Positions 21,251 to 30,092 of a stretch of 36,708 nt of DNA are shown piece after piece. Numbering within the stretch: the stretch's first letter is position 1; the number at the start of each line of letters is the position of its first letter. Under the pieces are notes generated by a model. That model saw only the letters and a program-made list of their open reading frames with translations, searched no databases and had not been told where the DNA came from. Position numbers and translations under genes: made by a program. This stretch comes from Betaproteobacteria bacterium (GTDB taxonomy: Bacteria; Pseudomonadota; Gammaproteobacteria; Burkholderiales; WYBJ01): assembly GCA_009377585.1 (NCBI GenBank), contig WHTS01000040.1, positions 1 to 36,708 of the forward strand, read 5' to 3'.

Positions 21251-23902
21251 TCATGCGAGCGCGCGGCTCACCACCTCGAGCGTATCCCGCGAAAGATTGG
21301 AGGTGGAGCGGATGCGCTCCAGTGCCGCGCGCGCGTGCGCTTGCCGGCCGGCGTCGAATTTGCGCCAGCGATCGAACGCACGCGCAAGCCGGGCGGCGAC
21401 TTGGGGATTGAGCGGGTCGAGCGCGTTCACGCGCTCGGCGCAGAACGCGTAGCCCGATCCGTCGGCGGCGTGGAATCGAACCGGGTTGCCGTGGCAGAAG
21501 CTGCCGATCAACGCGCGCATCTTGTTCGGGTTCTTCGGATCGAACGCCGGATGGCTCATGAGCGTACGCACCTCAGCCAGGACGCGGGGCAAGCGCGAGG
21601 TCGCCTGCACGGCGAGCCATTTATCGAGCACCAGTGCCTCGTTCTGCCAGCGCTGGTAGAACTGCGCCAGCGCCTGGCTGCGCTCGGGCCAGTCGAATTG
21701 CGCTAAAGCGCTCATCGCCGCGATCGAATCGGTCATGTTGTCGGCATGTTCGAACTGCTGCACGACCCGCTTGCGCGCGCCCTCGTCGTCGAGCTCGCTG
21801 AGATAGCCCAGGCACAGATTGCGCAGCGAGCGGCGGCCGGCCGAGGCTGCATCCGGGCTGTACGGGCCGCTTTGTGCGAAGCGCTCGTAGGTCGCGGCCA
21901 GTTCCTCGCGTAGCGACGACGCCAGCTGCCGGCGCAAATCCACCCGCACGCGATGGATCGCGTCCGGATCGACTTCACTCATCTGCTCGGCGAGAAATCC
22001 CTCGGAGGGTAACGCGAGCGCCTCGGCGGCAAACGCCGGATCGGTGCCCGCATCGGCCAGCACGCGGGCGAACGCGGCGACGAAGGATTCCGGCACCCTC
22101 GGTTCACCACCCGATCGCACCGCGGTCACGGCTTCGAGCATGAGATTCGCAGCCAGACGCTGGCCCGCTTCCCAGCGATTGAACGGATCGCTGTCGTACG
22201 CCATCAGGTGCGCGAGATCGTCGGCACTGTAGGCATGGCGAACATTCACCGGGGCGGAGAAGCCGCGCGCAATGGAAGGGACCGGACGGCTGGGAATATC
22301 GACGAAGGTGTAGCTGCTGCGCGCCTCGGTGAGCGAGAGCACGCGCGTGGTATCGCCGCCGTCCGGCTCGCCTTCGAGATGCAGCGGATACTCCTTGCCC
22401 TGCGGCCCGATCAGCCCGAGCGCGAGCGGGATGTGCAGCGGCTGCTTTTCCGGCTGCCCCGGGGTGGGCGGGCACGACTGCGTGAAGGTCAACGTGTAGC
22501 GCCGCGAGGCGGGATCGAATTCGTCTTCGACCTCGACCACCGGCGTGCCGGCCTGGTCGTACCAGCGCCTGAATTGCGCGAGGTCGATGCCGCTGGCATC
22601 CTGCATCGCCTGCACGAAATCGTCGCAGGTCACCGCCTGTCCGTCGTGGCGCTGGATATACAGATCCATGCCCTTGCGGAAATTGGCCGCGCCGAGCAAG
22701 GTCTGGATCATGCGCACGACCTCGGCGCCTTTCTCGTACACCGTCGGCGTATAGAAGTTGCTGATCTCGATGTACGACTGCGGGCGTACCGGATGCGCCA
22801 TGGGCCCGGCGTCCTCGGGAAACTGCGCGGCGCGCAGCGCCCGTACTTCCTGGATGCGCTGCACCGCGCGCGAATACATGTCCGCACCGAACTCCTGGTC
22901 GCGGAATACGGTGAGCCCTTCCTTGAGCGAGAGCTGGAACCAGTCGCGGCAGGTGACGCGATTGCCGGTCCAGTTGTGGAAGTATTCGTGCGCCACGACC
23001 CGGTCGATGTTCTGATAGTCGGTGTCGGTGGCGATATCGGGGCGGGCGAGCACGTATTTCGTGTTGAAGATGTTGAGGCCCTTGTTCTCCATCGCGCCCA
23101 TGTTGAAGTCGCCGACCGCCACGATCATGTACTGGTCGAGATCGACTTCGAGACCGAACGTTTGCTCGTCCCAGCGCATCGCTTTTTTCAGCGCCTGCAT
23201 GGCGAACCCGGCTTGATCGAGCTTGCCCGGCTCGACGTAGATCTGCAGCTTGACCTTGCGCCCCGAGCGCGTCTCGAAGGTATCGTCCAGCCGCTCGAGC
23301 TTGGCAGCCACCATGGCGAAGAGGTACGACGGCTTGGGGAAGGGATCGACCCATTTGGCCCAATGTCGTCCACCTTTCGCACCGCCCTGCGCAACCGGAT
23401 TGCCGTTGGACAGCAGCACCGGGTAGCGGCTCTTGTCCGCGCGAATCGTGGTGGTGTAGCGGCTCATCACGTCGGGGCGATCGATGAACCAGGTGATGCG
23501 CCGGAAGCCCTCGGCTTCGCATTGGGTGAAGACACCGGTCTTCGATGCATACAGACCCATCAGCTTGGTGTTGGCCGCGGGATCGAGTGAGCAGACGGTC
23601 TCCAGCACGAAGCGCTCGGGCACGTTCGGGATCGTCAGGCGCTCAGGCTCGATGCTGTATTCGGAAGCAGTGAGCAGCCGCCCGTCGAGGCGGACCGACT
23701 CCAGTTTCAGCTCGTCGCCGTCCAGTACCAGCGGCGCGGCGGGATCGGACGCGGCGGAATTGCGCGCCAGCGCCAGGCGCGCGGTTACCGTGGTCGCGTC
23801 GTCGCGAATATCGAAATTGAGGTCCACCGACGGGATGAAGTAGGCCGGCGGACGATAGTCGGCAAGACGAATGACGGGGGGCGTGTCGACGGTCTGGTCC
23901 AT
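21251..23902 (-). CDS. pepN: Aminopeptidase N
   Basis: M1-family zinc aminopeptidase, 883 residues, the usual size for the proteobacterial enzyme. It contains the substrate-binding GAMEN motif (269-273) and the zinc site HEYFHNW (His305, Glu306, His309) with the third ligand Glu328 in LKEGLT. The beta-sandwich N-domain comes before, and the long helical C-domain after. It releases N-terminal residues from peptides in the cytoplasm. The start at 23902 has ggag shortly upstream. The gene stands alone. It is convergent with the RcnB-like gene across 185 bases with no further gene. Confidence 0.96.
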   Translation of the reverse strand: MDQTVDTPPVIRLADYRPPAYFIPSVDLNFDIRDDATTVTARLALARNSAASDPAAPLVLDGDELKLESVRLDGRLLTASEYSIEPERLTIPNVPERFVLETVCSLDPAANTKLMGLYASKTGVFTQCEAEGFRRITWFIDRPDVMSRYTTTIRADKSRYPVLLSNGNPVAQGGAKGGRHWAKWVDPFPKPSYLFAMVAAKLERLDDTFETRSGRKVKLQIYVEPGKLDQAGFAMQALKKAMRWDEQTFGLEVDLDQYMIVAVGDFNMGAMENKGLNIFNTKYVLARPDIATDTDYQNIDRVVAHEYFHNWTGNRVTCRDWFQLSLKEGLTVFRDQEFGADMYSRAVQRIQEVRALRAAQFPEDAGPMAHPVRPQSYIEISNFYTPTVYEKGAEVVRMIQTLLGAANFRKGMDLYIQRHDGQAVTCDDFVQAMQDASGIDLAQFRRWYDQAGTPVVEVEDEFDPASRRYTLTFTQSCPPTPGQPEKQPLHIPLALGLIGPQGKEYPLHLEGEPDGGDTTRVLSLTEARSSYTFVDIPSRPVPSIARGFSAPVNVRHAYSADDLAHLMAYDSDPFNRWEAGQRLAANLMLEAVTAVRSGGEPRVPESFVAAFARVLADAGTDPAFAAEALALPSEGFLAEQMSEVDPDAIHRVRVDLRRQLASSLREELAATYERFAQSGPYSPDAASAGRRSLRNLCLGYLSELDDEGARKRVVQQFEHADNMTDSIAAMSALAQFDWPERSQALAQFYQRWQNEALVLDKWLAVQATSRLPRVLAEVRTLMSHPAFDPKNPNKMRALIGSFCHGNPVRFHAADGSGYAFCAERVNALDPLNPQVAARLARAFDRWRKFDAGRQAHARAALERIRSTSNLSRDTLEVVSRALA

Positions 23903-24481
23903 GACTCTCCGGGATTCGAAGCGAGGCGCGTGAGAGGGGAGTCAGTGTACCCGATGCGGTTTGCCGCCTCGCCCGCCCACCCGATGGGCATCGACCACAT
24001 GGCGACAGCAGCCGAAACTTTCAAGCCTTGGCGAGGATGCATCGGTGGCGCGTAGCGCGGCGACATCGTGATTGGCGGCGTCGAGACGTGGCGCGGCGGC
24101 AAGGCGGGCAACCGCTATGCCCGCGGTCAGCCGCGTCATCGCGCTTGGGGTCCGACCAGCCACGACACCCGGGTCCGCCGCATCCATGCCGATCTCCGTG
24201 GCGGCCTGGTTGACCAGGCTCTCGACGGCATAGGCGGTCCGGGCCGGCCATCATGCCGGACCCGGGCGGAAGACCATGTCCGGGTCCGGGCAGAGGCGCT
24301 ATGTATAATCGAGCGGGACCCGGCGAACCGCTTCGCCGGCCAGGGAATCGGGTCGAGTCCGAACAGCCCGTGCGCCGGCCGCCCTTGGGCGATCGAGCCT
24401 TCGGCGCGGACGGCAGCAGCTCGCGTTCGCTGCTGGAGTCCCGGCATGCGCAGGCGTCTTTTCTGAATCGAGGAACTCATC
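23903..24481. other. Non-coding gap between divergent pepN and the TcuA-like gene
   Basis: The 579 bases hold no gene that I can support. A 10-bp perfect inverted repeat, ccggacccgg (24256-24265) and ccgggtccgg (24280-24289), lies before a TATAAT hexamer (24304-24309). The open frames here (such as 23942-24187 on the minus strand) have an ordinary codon look but no recognised family; an old decayed gene is possible. Confidence 0.45.
24304..24309 (+). promoter_or_regulatory. Possible -10 element upstream of the TcuA-like gene
   Basis: A perfect TATAAT hexamer stands out in otherwise GC-rich DNA, 172 bases before the ATG at 24482. No TTGACA-like box is seen 16-18 bases upstream, so support is weak. 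The inverted repeat at 24256-24289 lies directly upstream and could be an activator or operator site. Confidence 0.3.
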
Positions 24482-25984
24482 ATGGCAGCGAACAAACTGG
24501 GTAGCGCCGACGTCGTCGTGGTCGGTGCGGGCAATGCCGCGGCGTGTGCCGCCCTGGCCGCGCGCGAGCACGGCTGCAGCGTCATCATGCTGGAAGCGGC
24601 GCCGGAAGAAGAGTGCGGCGGCAACAGCCGCTATACCGCAGGCATCACGCGCCTGGTGTTCAACAATGCCGACGACATCGCGGCGCTGGTTCCGGACATG
24701 ACCGAAGAGGAAAAGCGCGACAACGACTTCGGCTCGTTCACCACCGATGAATTCTTCGACACCATGGGGCGCATCACCAATTACCGCTGCGACCCCGACC
24801 TCACCGAGACGCTGGTCACCCGCAGTCACCCGACCTATGTGTGGCTGCGCAAGAAGGGCATCAAGTTTCAGCTTTCCTACAAGCGGCAGGCCTTCCAGGT
24901 CAACGGCAAGTGGAAGTTCTGGGGCGGGCTGGCGGTCGAGACCTGGGGCGGCGGGCCGGGCCTGGTGGACCTCGAGCACAAGGCCTGCGCGCGCGAAGGC
25001 ATTCCCATCTTCTACGAAACGCCTGCGGTGAGCCTGATCGCCGACGACACCGGTGTGAAGGGCGTGCGCGCCAAGCACCAAGGCAAGCTCGTCGACATCC
25101 CGTGCAAGGCGGTCGTGCTGGCCTGCGGCGGATTCGAATCGAACGCCGAGATGCGCGCTCGGTATCTGGGGCCCAATTGGGATCTCGCCAAGGTGCGCGG
25201 CACGCGCTTCAATACCGGCGCCGGCATACGCATGGCACTCGACGTCGGCGCCATGCCGTATGGTCATTGGTCGGGCTGCCACGCCGTCGGCTGGGACATG
25301 AACGCGCCCGCGTTCGGCGATCTCGCGGTCGGCGACAATTTCCAGAAGCACTGCTATCCCTGGGGCGTGATGGTGAACGCTCGCGGCGAGCGCTTCGTCG
25401 ACGAAGGCGCCGACTTTCGCAACTACACCTACGCCAAGTACGGCGCCGTGGTGCTGAACCAGCCCAACATGTTCGCCTGGCAAATCTTCGACCAGAAGAT
25501 CATTCCGTCGCTGCGCGACGAGTACCGCATCAGGCAGATCACCAAGGTCAGCGCCAACACGCTGGAAGAGCTGGTGCTGAAGCTCGAAGGCGTGGATGCG
25601 GAGAACTGCCTGAAGGAACTCAAGGCCTACAACGCCGCGGTACGTGCTGACATCCCGTACAACCCCGCGATCAAGGACGGGCGCTGCACCGAGGGGCTCA
25701 AGATCAACAAGACCAACTGGGCCAATCGCCTGGACGAGCCGCCGTTCGAAGCCTACGCGGTCACGTGCGGCGTGACCTTCAGCTTCGGCGGCGTGAAGAT
25801 CAACCCGACGAGCGGTCAGGTGGAAGACCAGGCAGGCCACGGCATTCAAGGCCTCTATGCCGCCGGCGAGCTGGTAGGGGGCATCTTCTATCACAACTAC
25901 CCCGGCGGCACCGGGCTTACTTCGGGTGTGGTGTTCGGTAAGCTGTCCGGCGACGGCGCGGGCGCGTTCGCGGCGAAGAAATAG
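24482..25984 (+). CDS. FAD-dependent dehydrogenase, TcuA-like (tricarballylate dehydrogenase / fumarate reductase flavoprotein family)
   Basis: The 500 residues start with a dinucleotide-binding fold VVVVGAGNAAACAALAA (11-27). They continue with GGNSRYTAG, the capping domain, FVDEGADFRNYTYAKYG and the C-terminal FAD segment YAAGELVGGIFYHNYPGGTGLTSGVVFG. The order and wording fit TcuA, which oxidises tricarballylate to cis-aconitate and belongs with fumarate reductase flavoproteins. TcuA normally passes electrons to the iron-sulfur membrane protein TcuB, which is not in this window. The substrate here is therefore uncertain; 3-oxosteroid dehydrogenase-like relatives are another option. The start ATG has gagga 8 bases upstream. 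It is the first of four same-strand catabolic genes. Confidence 0.85.
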   Translation: MAANKLGSADVVVVGAGNAAACAALAAREHGCSVIMLEAAPEEECGGNSRYTAGITRLVFNNADDIAALVPDMTEEEKRDNDFGSFTTDEFFDTMGRITNYRCDPDLTETLVTRSHPTYVWLRKKGIKFQLSYKRQAFQVNGKWKFWGGLAVETWGGGPGLVDLEHKACAREGIPIFYETPAVSLIADDTGVKGVRAKHQGKLVDIPCKAVVLACGGFESNAEMRARYLGPNWDLAKVRGTRFNTGAGIRMALDVGAMPYGHWSGCHAVGWDMNAPAFGDLAVGDNFQKHCYPWGVMVNARGERFVDEGADFRNYTYAKYGAVVLNQPNMFAWQIFDQKIIPSLRDEYRIRQITKVSANTLEELVLKLEGVDAENCLKELKAYNAAVRADIPYNPAIKDGRCTEGLKINKTNWANRLDEPPFEAYAVTCGVTFSFGGVKINPTSGQVEDQAGHGIQGLYAAGELVGGIFYHNYPGGTGLTSGVVFGKLSGDGAGAFAAKK

Positions 25985-26018
25985 CCGGAGACCGAAGCGC
26001 TGCGACGGCCATGAAGCC

Positions 26019-26090
26019 GTCATTCCCGCGAACGCGGGAATCCAGGACGACCGCACTTCCCTGGACCCCCGCTTGCGCGGGGGTGACGGT
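26019..26090. repeat. Family B palindromic element, copy 2 (full length)
   Basis: About 72 bases. The left half has the hairpin cattcccgcg-aa-cgcgggaat and then ccagg. The right half, beginning cctgg, has a second hairpin cccccgc-ttgc-gcggggg and ends gtgacgg. The whole is an imperfect long palindrome (gtcattccc...gggtgac), as in small non-autonomous mobile repeats. It lies 34 bases after the stop of the TcuA-like gene. Confidence 0.75.
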
Positions 26091-26139
26091 GCGGTTGCAG
26101 GGTATTCCGGGACAGCGGCGTTGTGACATCTGAGGGGGG

Positions 26140-27870
26140 ATGATGCCGAACGAGAAAAGCGTCGCTGAAATCGTCACCGCCTGCCTCGCGCGCCACGGCG
26201 TAGAAGTCCTCTTCTCGCAAAGCCTCCCGTCCGCGGCGCTGCTCGCGGCCGAGGATGCCGGCATCCGCCAGTTCACCTATCGCACCGAGAATGCCGGCGG
26301 TGCGATGGCCGACGGCTATGCGCGCGTGAGCGGGCGCGTCGCGGTCGTGACCGCGCAAAACGGCCCGGCCGCCACTCTGCTGGTCGCGCCGCTTGCAGAG
26401 GCGCTCAAGTCGTCCGTCCCGGTGGTCGCGCTGGTGCAGGAAGTGGAACGCCCGAACAGCGACCGCAACGCATTCCAGGAGCTCGATCACGGGCTGCTCT
26501 TCCAGGGCTGTACCAAGTGGGTGCGGCGCGTGACCGAGGCTTCGCGGGTCGAGGATTACATCGACATGGCGTTCGCCACCGCTGCGGGCGGCCGCCCCGG
26601 CCCGGTGGCATTGCTCCTGCCCGCTGACCTGCTGCGCGAGACCACGACCGAGCACGGCAAGCGGCAGGCGAAGCTCGGCGGCTTTCCGCTCGACCGCGCG
26701 CTGGCCGACCCGGAGCGCATCGAGTCGGCGGCGGCGCTGATCGCCTCCGCCAAGTGCCCGCTCGTCATTGCCGGCGGCGGCGTGCATTTGTCCGGCGCCG
26801 CGCAGTCACTGGCGCGGTTGCAGGAGGAAGCGTATCTCCCCGTCATGACCACCGTCATGGGCAAGGGCGCGGTGGCCGAAGATGCGCCCTTGTCGCTCGG
26901 GGTAGGCGGCAACGCGCTCGGCCGACTGTCGCCGAGCTATCACCTGCGCCCGCTGCTGCAGCGAGCGGACGTGGTCGTGCTGGTCGGCACGCGCACGGCG
27001 CAGAACGGCACGGATTCCTGGAGCGTTTACTCGCCTCTAGCGCGCTTCATCCATATCGACGTCGACCCGGTCGAGATCGGCCGCAACTACGAGGCGCTGC
27101 GCCTTGCCGGGGATGCGCGTCTCACGCTCGAAGCGCTCACCGAGCGGCTGCGCGGGCGCCGCACACGACCGCAGGCGTTGATCGAGGAGATCGCCGCTGC
27201 CCGGGAACTGAGCGCGCGCGAGATCGCCCCGCTGCTTTCGTCCAATGCCTCGCCCATCCGTCCCGAGCGCGTCATGGCGGACATGCAGCGGGTGCTCACG
27301 CCGGAGACGATCGTGGTGGCCGACGCGAGCTATTCATCGGTGTGGATGGCCTGTTACCTGCGCTGCCTGCAGCCCGGCATGCGCTTCATTTCGCCACGCG
27401 GGCTGGCCGGCCTGGGCTGGGGATTGCCGCTCGCGCTCGGGGCCAAGGCGGCCCGGCCGGCGAGCCCGGTGCTGTGCGTGGCCGGCGACGGCGCCTTCGG
27501 TCACGTCTGGTCGGAGCTGGAGACGGCGCGGCGCACCGGCACGGCGGTCGTCGTGACCGTGTTGAACAACGGCGTGCTCGGCTATCAGAAGGATGCCGAG
27601 GACGTGAAGTTCGGCCGCCATACCAGCGCGGTGCAATTCACGCCGGTCGACCATGCCGCGATCGCACGCGCGTGCGGTTGTCGCGGCATTGCGGTCAAGC
27701 ACGCCGACGAATATCTGCCGGCGCTGCTTGAGGCGCTCGGCAACGGCGAGCCGACCTTGATCGACGTCGACACCGATCCGGAAGCGTACCCGCCGATCAC
27801 CTTGTTCGACGGAACGCTGGAGGCCGTCCGTGCGCAGCAGCGAAGCGCTAACTTGCGAAGCGCGGCGTGA
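26140..27870 (+). CDS. Thiamine diphosphate-dependent enzyme, acetolactate-synthase-like
   Basis: The 576 residues have the three-domain ThDP decarboxylase/ligase layout. The N-terminal Pyr domain holds the catalytic Glu50 in YRTENAGGAMADGYAR. The middle domain includes PLVIAGGGV, and the PP domain holds GDG (449-451) and NN (476-477), which bind Mg-ThDP. The protein breaks or forms C-C bonds next to a keto group; candidates are acetolactate synthase, benzoylformate or oxalyl-CoA decarboxylase-type or cyclic-dione hydrolase-type enzymes. YRTEN in place of the common RHE wording argues against a biosynthetic acetolactate synthase. No regulatory subunit gene is adjacent. Two in-frame ATGs occur (26140, 26143); gaggggg spacing slightly favours the second. 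Confidence 0.83.
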   Translation: MMPNEKSVAEIVTACLARHGVEVLFSQSLPSAALLAAEDAGIRQFTYRTENAGGAMADGYARVSGRVAVVTAQNGPAATLLVAPLAEALKSSVPVVALVQEVERPNSDRNAFQELDHGLLFQGCTKWVRRVTEASRVEDYIDMAFATAAGGRPGPVALLLPADLLRETTTEHGKRQAKLGGFPLDRALADPERIESAAALIASAKCPLVIAGGGVHLSGAAQSLARLQEEAYLPVMTTVMGKGAVAEDAPLSLGVGGNALGRLSPSYHLRPLLQRADVVVLVGTRTAQNGTDSWSVYSPLARFIHIDVDPVEIGRNYEALRLAGDARLTLEALTERLRGRRTRPQALIEEIAAARELSAREIAPLLSSNASPIRPERVMADMQRVLTPETIVVADASYSSVWMACYLRCLQPGMRFISPRGLAGLGWGLPLALGAKAARPASPVLCVAGDGAFGHVWSELETARRTGTAVVVTVLNNGVLGYQKDAEDVKFGRHTSAVQFTPVDHAAIARACGCRGIAVKHADEYLPALLEALGNGEPTLIDVDTDPEAYPPITLFDGTLEAVRAQQRSANLRSAA

Positions 27871-27880
27871 CATCTCGGAC

Positions 27881-28181
27881 CACCCCGTCCGCGACACTGT
27901 CGCGTCCAGCCCCTCCTCGTGCAGGAGGGGAGCTCACCCCGTCCGCGACGTTGTCGCGTCCAGCCCTGCCCTGCGCGCTCGGGCGCTTCGGGCGTTCGTC
28001 CGGCGCGGACACACGTTAAGTGTGTCCGCCAGAGCCATCCTTACTCTCGACGAGGAGGGGAAGATTTAGATCTCCCCGCCTCTCACTTGGCTCACGAGGA
28101 GGGGTGCCGGCAGGAGGCGGGTGGTGTATTTCCCCTCCTCTCATGAGGAGGGGCCGGCGAAGGAGGCGGGGTGGTGTGGTT
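27881..28181. repeat. Repeat-filled intergenic region (direct repeats, hairpins and family C copies)
   Basis: The gap 27871-28291 holds no supported gene. It contains a 32-bp direct repeat (27881-27912 and 27935-27966, two mismatches), each with an internal cgcgac...gtcgcg hairpin. It also has a 10-bp perfect inverted repeat gcggacacac/gtgtgtccgc (28005-28014, 28020-28029) and two family C units (28079-28130 and 28128-28181). A cctcctcgtgcaggagg palindrome lies between the direct repeats, near 27912-27929. Confidence 0.7.
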
Positions 28182-28291
28182 CTGGAACGCGATACCACCG
28201 CATTCGCGGATGGCCTATGCCAAACGGATTCCCGGGTGCGCACAAACGAGTGACGCGCCTTTCGCGCGTGAACAGGATTCGAGGAGGAGCC

Positions 28292-29047
28292 ATGCCGACC
28301 CAACTGAAAGACTACGCCGACAAATACGAGACGATCCGGTTTCGCCGCGAGGACGGCATTCTCGAAATGACGCTGCATAGCAACGGCGACTCGCTGCGTT
28401 GGGGGCCGGCGGCGCATTCGAATCTCGAGGAGGCGTTCAACGACGTGGGGCGCGATCCGGAAAACCAGATCGTCATCCTCACCGGCATCGGCGCGGAATT
28501 CTCCGGACCGGAGGTGACGCCGTCCACCGATCGGGCGGTGCCGAAGCTCACGCCCGAGCAATGGGGCAAGCTCGGCTCGGAGGCGCGCCGCTTCACCATG
28601 AACATGCTCAACATCGAGGTGCCGATGATCGGCGTGGTGAACGGCCCCGCGCTGCGTCACCCGGAGCTGCCGCTGTTGTGCGACATCGTCATCGGTTCCG
28701 ACGATTGCTCGTTCCAGGACAGCGCCCATTTCCGTGGCGGCATGGTGCCGGGGGATGGCGTGAACGTGGTCTTCACGCTCCTCATGGGCATGAACCGCGG
28801 GCGTTACTTTCTGTACACCGCGCAAACGATCGGGGCCAAGCAGGCGCTCGAGATGGGGCTGGTGAACGAGCTGCATGCGAAGGACGAGGTGCTCGCGCGC
28901 GGCTGGGAGCACGCGCGCAACCTGATGAAGCAGTCGGCGCTCAACCGCAAGTACACGCGCTGGCTTCTGACCGAGCCGCTGCGCCGGCAGATGAACGAGC
29001 TGCTCGGCTATGGGCTGGCGATGGAGGGGTTGGTCATCTGCAATTGA
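28292..29047 (+). CDS. Crotonase-fold hydrolase resembling 6-oxocamphor hydrolase
   Basis: A 251-residue enoyl-CoA hydratase/isomerase superfamily member. From memory of the Rhodococcus 6-oxocamphor hydrolase (a retro-Claisenase that cleaves cyclic beta-diketones without CoA), the similarity runs over the whole length: DYADKYETIRF, IEVPMIGVVNGPA, FQDSAHFRGGMVPGDG and NRGRYFLYTAQTI. The five catalytic positions reported for that enzyme (His45, His122, His145, Asp154, Glu244) correspond to His42, His123, His146, Asp155 and Glu245 here. A CoA-thioester substrate therefore seems less likely than a diketone. A strong ribosome site, gaggagga, precedes the ATG at 28292. It lies between the ThDP enzyme and a dehydrogenase on the same strand. 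Confidence 0.85.
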   Translation: MPTQLKDYADKYETIRFRREDGILEMTLHSNGDSLRWGPAAHSNLEEAFNDVGRDPENQIVILTGIGAEFSGPEVTPSTDRAVPKLTPEQWGKLGSEARRFTMNMLNIEVPMIGVVNGPALRHPELPLLCDIVIGSDDCSFQDSAHFRGGMVPGDGVNVVFTLLMGMNRGRYFLYTAQTIGAKQALEMGLVNELHAKDEVLARGWEHARNLMKQSALNRKYTRWLLTEPLRRQMNELLGYGLAMEGLVICN

Positions 29048-29064
29048 GGGCGGAGAGATTCATC

Positions 29065-29100
29065 CCTCACCCCCGGCCCCTCTCCCGGAGGGAGAGGGGA
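29065..29100. repeat. Family A palindromic repeat, copy 4
   Basis: Begins cctcacccccgg and carries cccctctccc/gggagagggg arms. It starts 18 bases after the stop of the crotonase-fold gene and fills most of the gap before the dehydrogenase. Confidence 0.8.
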
Positions 29101-29159
29101 GAATGAAGCGTGGCCCGGATGCACTTAGGCCGCGCCGCGAAATCGACAGGAGAACGGGC

Positions 29160-30047
29160 TTGGCGAAAGTTGCATACATCGGCGTGGGCAACATGGGGCA
29201 GGCGAAGATCCTGCGGCTGCTCGGCGCGGGCCATGAAGTGACGGCCTACAACCGGACGGTGGACAAAACCCGGGTCGTTCGCGACGCCGGTGCGAAGATC
29301 GCATCGAGCGCGGCCGCAGCGGTCGAGGGCGCGGACGTGGTGATGTCGTCGGTGACCAACGACGAGGCCTCGCGCGAGGTCTGGACCGGCCTCAACGGCA
29401 TCCTGCGCGGGCCGGTGACGCCGGCCATGCTGCTGGCCGAATGCTCGACGCTGTCGCACGATTGGGTGGTGGAGCTCGCCGGCATCGTCCAGTCCCGCGG
29501 CTTGCGCTACATCGACTTGCCGGTGGCCGGCAGACCCGATGCGGCCGAGGCCGGGGAGCTGCGCGTCTACGCCGGCTGCAGCACGCAAGAGCTCGACGAG
29601 CTGCGCCCGGTGCTGGCGGCGTTCTCGAAAAAGATCTTCCACTTCGGACCGGCCGGCGCGGGCACAGCGTACAAGTTGATCTACAACCTGCTCGGCGTGA
29701 TCCAGGTCGCCTCGGTCGCCGAAGCCATGGTTCAATGCGAGGCGGCCGGCATCGATCTCAATGTCGCCGCCGAAGCATTCGCGCTCGGCTATACCGGCAG
29801 CAAGCACGTTGCGCACCATTCCGCCGTCATGGCCGAGGGCAAGCGCAACCAGCCGGTCGGCTTCTCGGGACGCGGGCGGCTGAAGGATTCCCAGTACGGT
29901 GTGCAGCTGGCGGAGAAGCTCGGCCGCCAGGCGCTGATCGGAAGCGCGGCCTCGGCGGTGTTCGGGCAGATGGTCAATTCGGGGCTGGGCGAGTTGAACG
30001 ACAGCGAGCTGATCGATGCGCTGCGGGCGCTTGCGGCCAGGCGTTAG
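29160..30047 (+). CDS. NAD(P)-dependent dehydrogenase of the 3-hydroxyisobutyrate dehydrogenase family
   Basis: The TTG at 29160 is chosen as start. It has aggaga 8 bases upstream and gives the family N-terminus (M)AKVAYIGVGNMGQAK with the GxGxxG nucleotide motif at once. The alternative ATG at 29103 would add 19 residues of no family character and abuts a repeat. The product is 295 residues: a Rossmann domain, the substrate segment DLPVAGRPDAAEAGEL (119-134) and the catalytic Lys172 with Asn176 in GTAYKLIYN. The helical C-domain ends the protein. It oxidises a beta-hydroxyacid or reduces the matching semialdehyde. The usual PVSGG is PVAGR here, so the substrate may differ. It is last in the four-gene same-strand group. 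Confidence 0.87.
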   Translation: MAKVAYIGVGNMGQAKILRLLGAGHEVTAYNRTVDKTRVVRDAGAKIASSAAAAVEGADVVMSSVTNDEASREVWTGLNGILRGPVTPAMLLAECSTLSHDWVVELAGIVQSRGLRYIDLPVAGRPDAAEAGELRVYAGCSTQELDELRPVLAAFSKKIFHFGPAGAGTAYKLIYNLLGVIQVASVAEAMVQCEAAGIDLNVAAEAFALGYTGSKHVAHHSAVMAEGKRNQPVGFSGRGRLKDSQYGVQLAEKLGRQALIGSAASAVFGQMVNSGLGELNDSELIDALRALAARR

Positions 30048-30061
30048 AGGAATGCTGCGGT

Positions 30062-30092
30062 GACGTCGTTCCCGCGTAGACGGGATTCCAGG
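30062..30092. repeat. Family B palindromic repeat, copy 3 (half element)
   Basis: Reads gacgtcgttcccgcg, then tagacgggattccagga: one hairpin half of the family B element. It starts 14 bases after the stop of the dehydrogenase. Confidence 0.65.

Noticed and set aside
24299-26056. 585-codon minus-strand open frame
   Set aside because: Antisense to the TcuA-like flavoprotein; composition is typical of a GC shadow.
27881-27966. Possible CRISPR-like direct repeats
   Set aside because: There are only two copies with a 22-base spacing, the repeats contain strong internal hairpins, and no cas gene is nearby.
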